From the NCBI GenBank assembly GCA_004026145.2, contig CP034979.1, positions 14,417,404 through 14,481,403 of the forward strand: 64,000 nt of DNA, written 5' to 3'. Shown in pieces: positions 60,630-64,000 of the stretch. The position numbers and the translations under genes are program-made. The notes under the pieces are model-generated. The model worked only from the letters and a program-made list of their open reading frames with translations. It was not told where the DNA came from and made no database searches. Source of the stretch: Takifugu bimaculatus. Its lineage: Eukaryota > Chordata > Actinopteri > Tetraodontiformes > Tetraodontidae. Numbering within the stretch: position 1 is the first letter of the stretch; each line of letters starts with the position of its first letter.

Positions 60630-61937
60630 TAGGTCCGGCTGGAGACACGACGCTCCAGATGTTCTCATCTCCAAATAAAGGATTTTTCCATTCATTCACT
60701 TTTGTTGACTTGTTTTGAGAATGTAAACAGTCGCTGCTCGTCCCCGATGTTTCCTTCTGTCCGTTTACTTTCCGATCTCCATCTGACGCGACCGACACTC
60801 GACTCCAGACCTTCCGACAGAGGACCACACCTCAAAAAAGGAACCATTTGTCCTCCAAATCCTCCACAGATGCTGGAGACGGAACAGAAGAATTCTGTAT
60901 CCAACGAGTCCATTTGAACTCGTTTTTTGTGAAGTGCTTTGAAGTAAAAAGATCAAAGCGTGATCAAAGACAAGTTGGCCGGAGGGCTTCTGGAATTTTC
61001 TGAATGTAACTACAGAGCCGTTAATTGTGGCGTGCAGACAGAGGAAAGCACCTGAGCTCAGGTGAGTCCGGCAGACACGAGGGACGACACCCGCTTTAGT
61101 GTTAAAATGACACTTTACTTCTGCACAAAACATCCAGGTACAATTTCAATAGAAAAATAAAACTGCGCTGGAGCTGAATGGAGTTGTGCTTCTTGGAATG
61201 ACCCTAACGGGGGCGCGCGGAGGGACGCCGTCCTGTCCACGCGTGGCCGACTCCCTCGGGGGGGCGACACATTCATTGCGCTTATCTTTTGGTTGCCGTG
61301 GTGAAGCTTCCTCAGAGGAGAGAAGCCGGACGCTCCCGGTAGAGAACCGACGACCTGCTGCGGGAGTTGAGTGGGCGGAGCCTGGAGGGTGCAGGCAGCA
61401 GGAAGGCCAACGAGCGGCAGGAGTCATGCATAGCCGTGTGTGGTGACGAGGAGAAGGGAAAAAAAACGGCCAAATACGGACAAACTGAAGACGCGTGTTT
61501 GCGGTTACACAGCAGATTTGGACCATTTGTGAGGAAACTCTGCCAGAACCACAAGCATTCTTTCCGAAATTAGTTTCTTTTAAATATACTTTTTGTTTTT
61601 AATGAATTCTCTTGCACATAAATATTATTGCTCATTAGAAAAACTGAACCTCAACAACATACTGGCACTGAAATCTACAATGTGGCGTCTTTTGGCCATA
61701 TCAAAGCTAAATTAACAGCAAAAATATTAGCAAATTAACTTCTAGTTAAGAAAAGGTAATCAAAAGATCTACTGTACACAGGGGAGGGGGGGGGGCAAAA
61801 GAGGTCAAACAAACAAACTCATTTACATGTACCGAGGAGACAATAGGTCCAAATAAAACACAGCAAAACCAAATTCTGAAAATATATACAATCTTTAAGA
61901 TCATCAGTGTGGGAGAAAGCGTCATTAAACCTGACAA

Positions 61938-63805
61938 TCATTCATCTGAGCCGTTCGCTTGCGACGCCTGATCCAGAGCAAGTTCCAAGTCCAGGTGCTC
62001 ATCTTTATTCTGAAAAAAGAAGAAGGAGGGAAGGAATTTTAAAAGATGCTGCTTTGGGCCTGCAAAACAGTTTCACACGGTTCAGTTCAAACGCTGCAGT
62101 AACTGCTGGCAGCCAGCAGGGGTCAGTGTTGGCCAGCAGGGGTCACTTTCTTGTTCCAGTTCTCCCTCTAAACCAGTTTGAACCAGTCTGTGACCTGTGT
62201 ATCAGGACCCACATGCTCTCTGTGGTTAAAACTGGTACATGTGACAGGAAACTTAACTTATTACAATGGAAGGACTGCATTTAAAGGGGAAGTGAACCCA
62301 GAAAACCAATAAAGAAAAAAAAACGTCGGCTGCACAACTGTTATCAGAGCATTTATTCAGAGGGAAACGAGGCCTCAGAACGTGTGGAAGAGTTATCCAT
62401 CACATACTCAGCGTGGTGCATGATTTCTCATCATTGGCCATGTCGAGAGACTGAACCAGAACACATATTATGGGTTACGAACTCTACCTTGCTCATCAGT
62501 CCCAGCAGGCCTTTCACCGTGGACATCAAGGAGTTGGAGGTCTTGACAATGTGATCGTGGTAGACGGTCTTCTGCTCCTTCACAGACGGTCAGCGTCTGC
62601 TCAGTTTGATTCAGCGTCCTCTTCACCTCCTCCAGCTCCCTGGTCAAGGCCTTGTTACTCTTCTCCAGCTGTGCTTTCACTTTTGCGTCCTCTTCTGCAA
62701 CGAGACACGAGGAACAAAGTTCGGGTTACATCGTCGGGGTGGGAAAATGCAAACGGACACAGCTGAACCAAACCACTGTTGTCTTCCAATCATTTGGCTA
62801 TTTTAAAAAATAAATAAAAATAAAAGATGTGCCAGTACACATTTGTTTCCATCACTGAAAGAAGAGTGCTGAAGACAATGGCACTGGGTTTTCATGTGGC
62901 AAAGCTCAAATTGAGCCAGATCATTGTCCCGTGAGGACTTCTGGCACAGAGTGTAGCTTGCGTCTGTCACAGAGAACACGTCAGGCCAGTTAAACGCATA
63001 CCCAGCTTAGCATCCTGCACCATTAGCTTCTGCTCGATCTCCTCGCGCGTCTTCTCGCTCTTCTCCAGTTTCTGCATCATGCTGCCAACGTCCACCATGG
63101 CTCCGTTATATACGATCAGATTACCCGACTCGCTCGGCTCTGCCTTAACGCGAGCTTTAGGAGCCGGAAGAAGACTTCGGTTACCTGAAAGAGATAAAAA
63201 CATCAGGCGCCTTTGTCGTAAAGGTGTTTTGGTATTTTTGATGGAGGTTATTTAGTGCCGCCAGCTCACCCGTAAGGTTTTCTATCTGAGCTTCATTCAT
63301 AGACTGAACAGGTTCGTCCTTCCCGTTGTCCGTCAGCTTTCGATAGTAACAAGATTCTCTGATCACGGGTTTGTTTAACAGCTTCTTGATCTGGAAATGT
63401 CAAAACCCCAACACTCAGAAACACTGACGGCACTGATTGGACCCATGGCGGATGCACAGAACAAGGACCGAACTCTGGACATCAATGAGTGTTCACCTGT
63501 GCACGTGAAAGGTGCAGCCCCAACGTGTACAAGATCTCCTCCAGGTCCCGTTCCAACAAATAGCCACAGTGGCTCTGGTCAAAGTAGACGAAAGCCATGA
63601 GCAGCTCCTTGTTGTGCGTGACCATCTGCTTCTTCTCCTGGCATAAAACACCCAGATTATCTCACCGCTGTATAAAAATCCAGCTATTCAAAGATCAACC
63701 TAGCGGGATAGCTGACCTTATCTTTAGAGGCGCTCTCTCTCGACGACTTGCGGTCGTCTCTGCGGTCTCTCCTGTCTCTGTCGTTGGAGTCCTCGTCGTC
63801 CTTGT
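61938..63805 (-). CDS. ccar1: Cell division cycle and apoptosis regulator 1, C-terminal part (partial)
   Basis: Six 3' exons on the minus strand: 63805-63717, 63637-63497, 63390-63270, 63184-63002, 62694-62488 and 62009-61938. The 5' part is outside the window. They encode an Asp/Arg/Ser-rich segment (RDRRDRRDDRKSSRES) and the inactive EF-hand-like domain (FVYFDQSHCGYLLERDLEEI, YTLGLHLS, RESCYYRKLTD). A coiled coil (YNGAMVDVGSMMQKLEKSEK, LTRELEEVKRTLNQTEQTL) follows, and the tail ends QASQANGSDE. CCAR1 is a nuclear coactivator of nuclear receptors and p53, working with Mediator. The 207-nt penultimate exon carries one base too many: the frame moves from NQTEQTLTV to KEQKTVYHDHIVKTSNSL near 62580-62588. 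With it removed, the join to the last exon is in phase. The following exon and stop agree with the family. Confidence 0.93.
62344..62456. repeat. Duplicated 113-bp block, copy A
   Basis: Nearly identical (about three mismatches) and in the same orientation as 63854-63966, offset by exactly 1510 bp. It contains the first snoRNA plus about 20-28 bp of flank on each side. Confidence 0.9.
62371..62439 (-). ncRNA. C/D-box snoRNA in the last ccar1 intron (copy A)
   Basis: On the minus strand: a 5' GGCC, C box ATGATGA, D' box CTGA, C'-like GTGATGG, D box CTGA and a closing GGCC, which pairs with the 5' GGCC as a terminal stem. It is about 69 nt and intronic, on the host strand, as expected for splicing-dependent processing. 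In human, CCAR1 hosts SNORD98; identity with SNORD98 is not established here. It lies 49 nt after the donor and about 360 nt before the acceptor, an unusual position. Confidence 0.82.
62580..62588 (-). other. Frame break in ccar1 penultimate exon
   Basis: On the coding strand, GACCGTCTGTGAAGG: removing one base gives TV followed by KEQKTVYHDH. Exon length 207 becomes 206, which also matches the phases on both sides. Confidence 0.7.
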
Positions 63806-63853
63806 CTGGAAAACAAAGCGGCGCCAGAGATGAGAAACGCCACCGAGTGATTG

Positions 63854-63966
63854 TCAGAGCGTTTATTCAGAGGGAAACGAGGCCTCAGAACGTGTGGAAG
63901 AGTTATCCATCACATACTCAGCGTGGTGCATGATTTCTCATCATTGGCCATGTGGAGAGACTAAAC
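63854..63966. repeat. Duplicated 113-bp block, copy B
   Basis: Partner of 62344-62456 with about 97% identity by eye. It lies in a different intron of the same gene, upstream of the exon at 63805. Confidence 0.9.
63881..63949 (-). ncRNA. C/D-box snoRNA in a second ccar1 intron (copy B)
   Basis: The 69-nt core is identical to copy A, with the same C, D', C' and D boxes and GGCC terminal stem. It ends 76 nt upstream of the acceptor of the next exon (63805), the spacing usual for intronic C/D snoRNAs. This copy is therefore the more likely original. Confidence 0.87.
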
Positions 63967-64000
63967 GGGTCATGTTTCAGTCACAGAGCGATGATGAGTG

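Larger units (their letters stand above)
55790..61937. other. stox1 upstream region and ccar1 3' side
   Basis: The 6.1 kb holds the GC-rich stox1 promoter (about 55790-56050) and, at the right, the ccar1 3' UTR, which probably ends within 61100-61900. It is rich in TG/G compound repeats (56316, 60174, 60586). The 237-codon frame at 59405-60118 has no recognisable domain and no splice context. No further gene was supported. Confidence 0.5.

Overview
The window is vertebrate nuclear DNA and almost certainly teleost. It holds spliced genes with GT-AG introns, mostly short (about 70-350 bp), abundant (CA)n/(TG)n microsatellites, and selenocysteine-containing SelU proteins, whose mammalian orthologues use cysteine. 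Compact introns fit a percomorph such as a pufferfish, but the species cannot be fixed from the sequence alone.

Left to right: pdzd7 (minus, 5' part only, runs off the left edge); sfxn3 (plus); two tandem SelU1/PRXL2A-type selenoprotein genes (minus), each with an in-frame TGA codon and its own SECIS element; a decayed Tc1-like transposon; a mat1a-type methionine adenosyltransferase (plus); tmem150a (minus, long introns); a TRIM16-like B-box/coiled-coil/SPRY gene (minus); a C2H2 zinc-finger gene (plus); stox1 (minus, 7.6 kb first intron); and the 3' end of ccar1 (minus, runs off the right edge), whose introns carry two near-identical C/D-box snoRNAs.

Nearly all recognisable genes have human counterparts on chromosome 10 (LZTS2-PDZD7-SFXN3, PRXL2A near MAT1A, STOX1-CCAR1). 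The exception is tmem150a, which in human lies close to MAT2A on chromosome 2. The mat1a-tmem150a adjacency therefore looks like a remnant of the arrangement before MAT1A and MAT2A separated. Three convergent gene pairs (sfxn3/selenou1, mat1a/tmem150a, zinc finger/stox1) end tail to tail within about 0.3 kb.

The points that most deserve attention are: the tandem Sec-encoding pair with matching exon sizes (145, 83-89, 141 and 165 nt, then the last exon) and homologous SECIS loops; the snoRNA duplicated between two introns of one host gene; and four places (TRIM exon 3, zinc-finger exon twice, one ccar1 exon) where exactly one extra base breaks an otherwise perfect reading frame. Those four are either consensus insertion errors or real lesions. 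Coordinates of spliced genes below are coding spans, with exons listed in the evidence.
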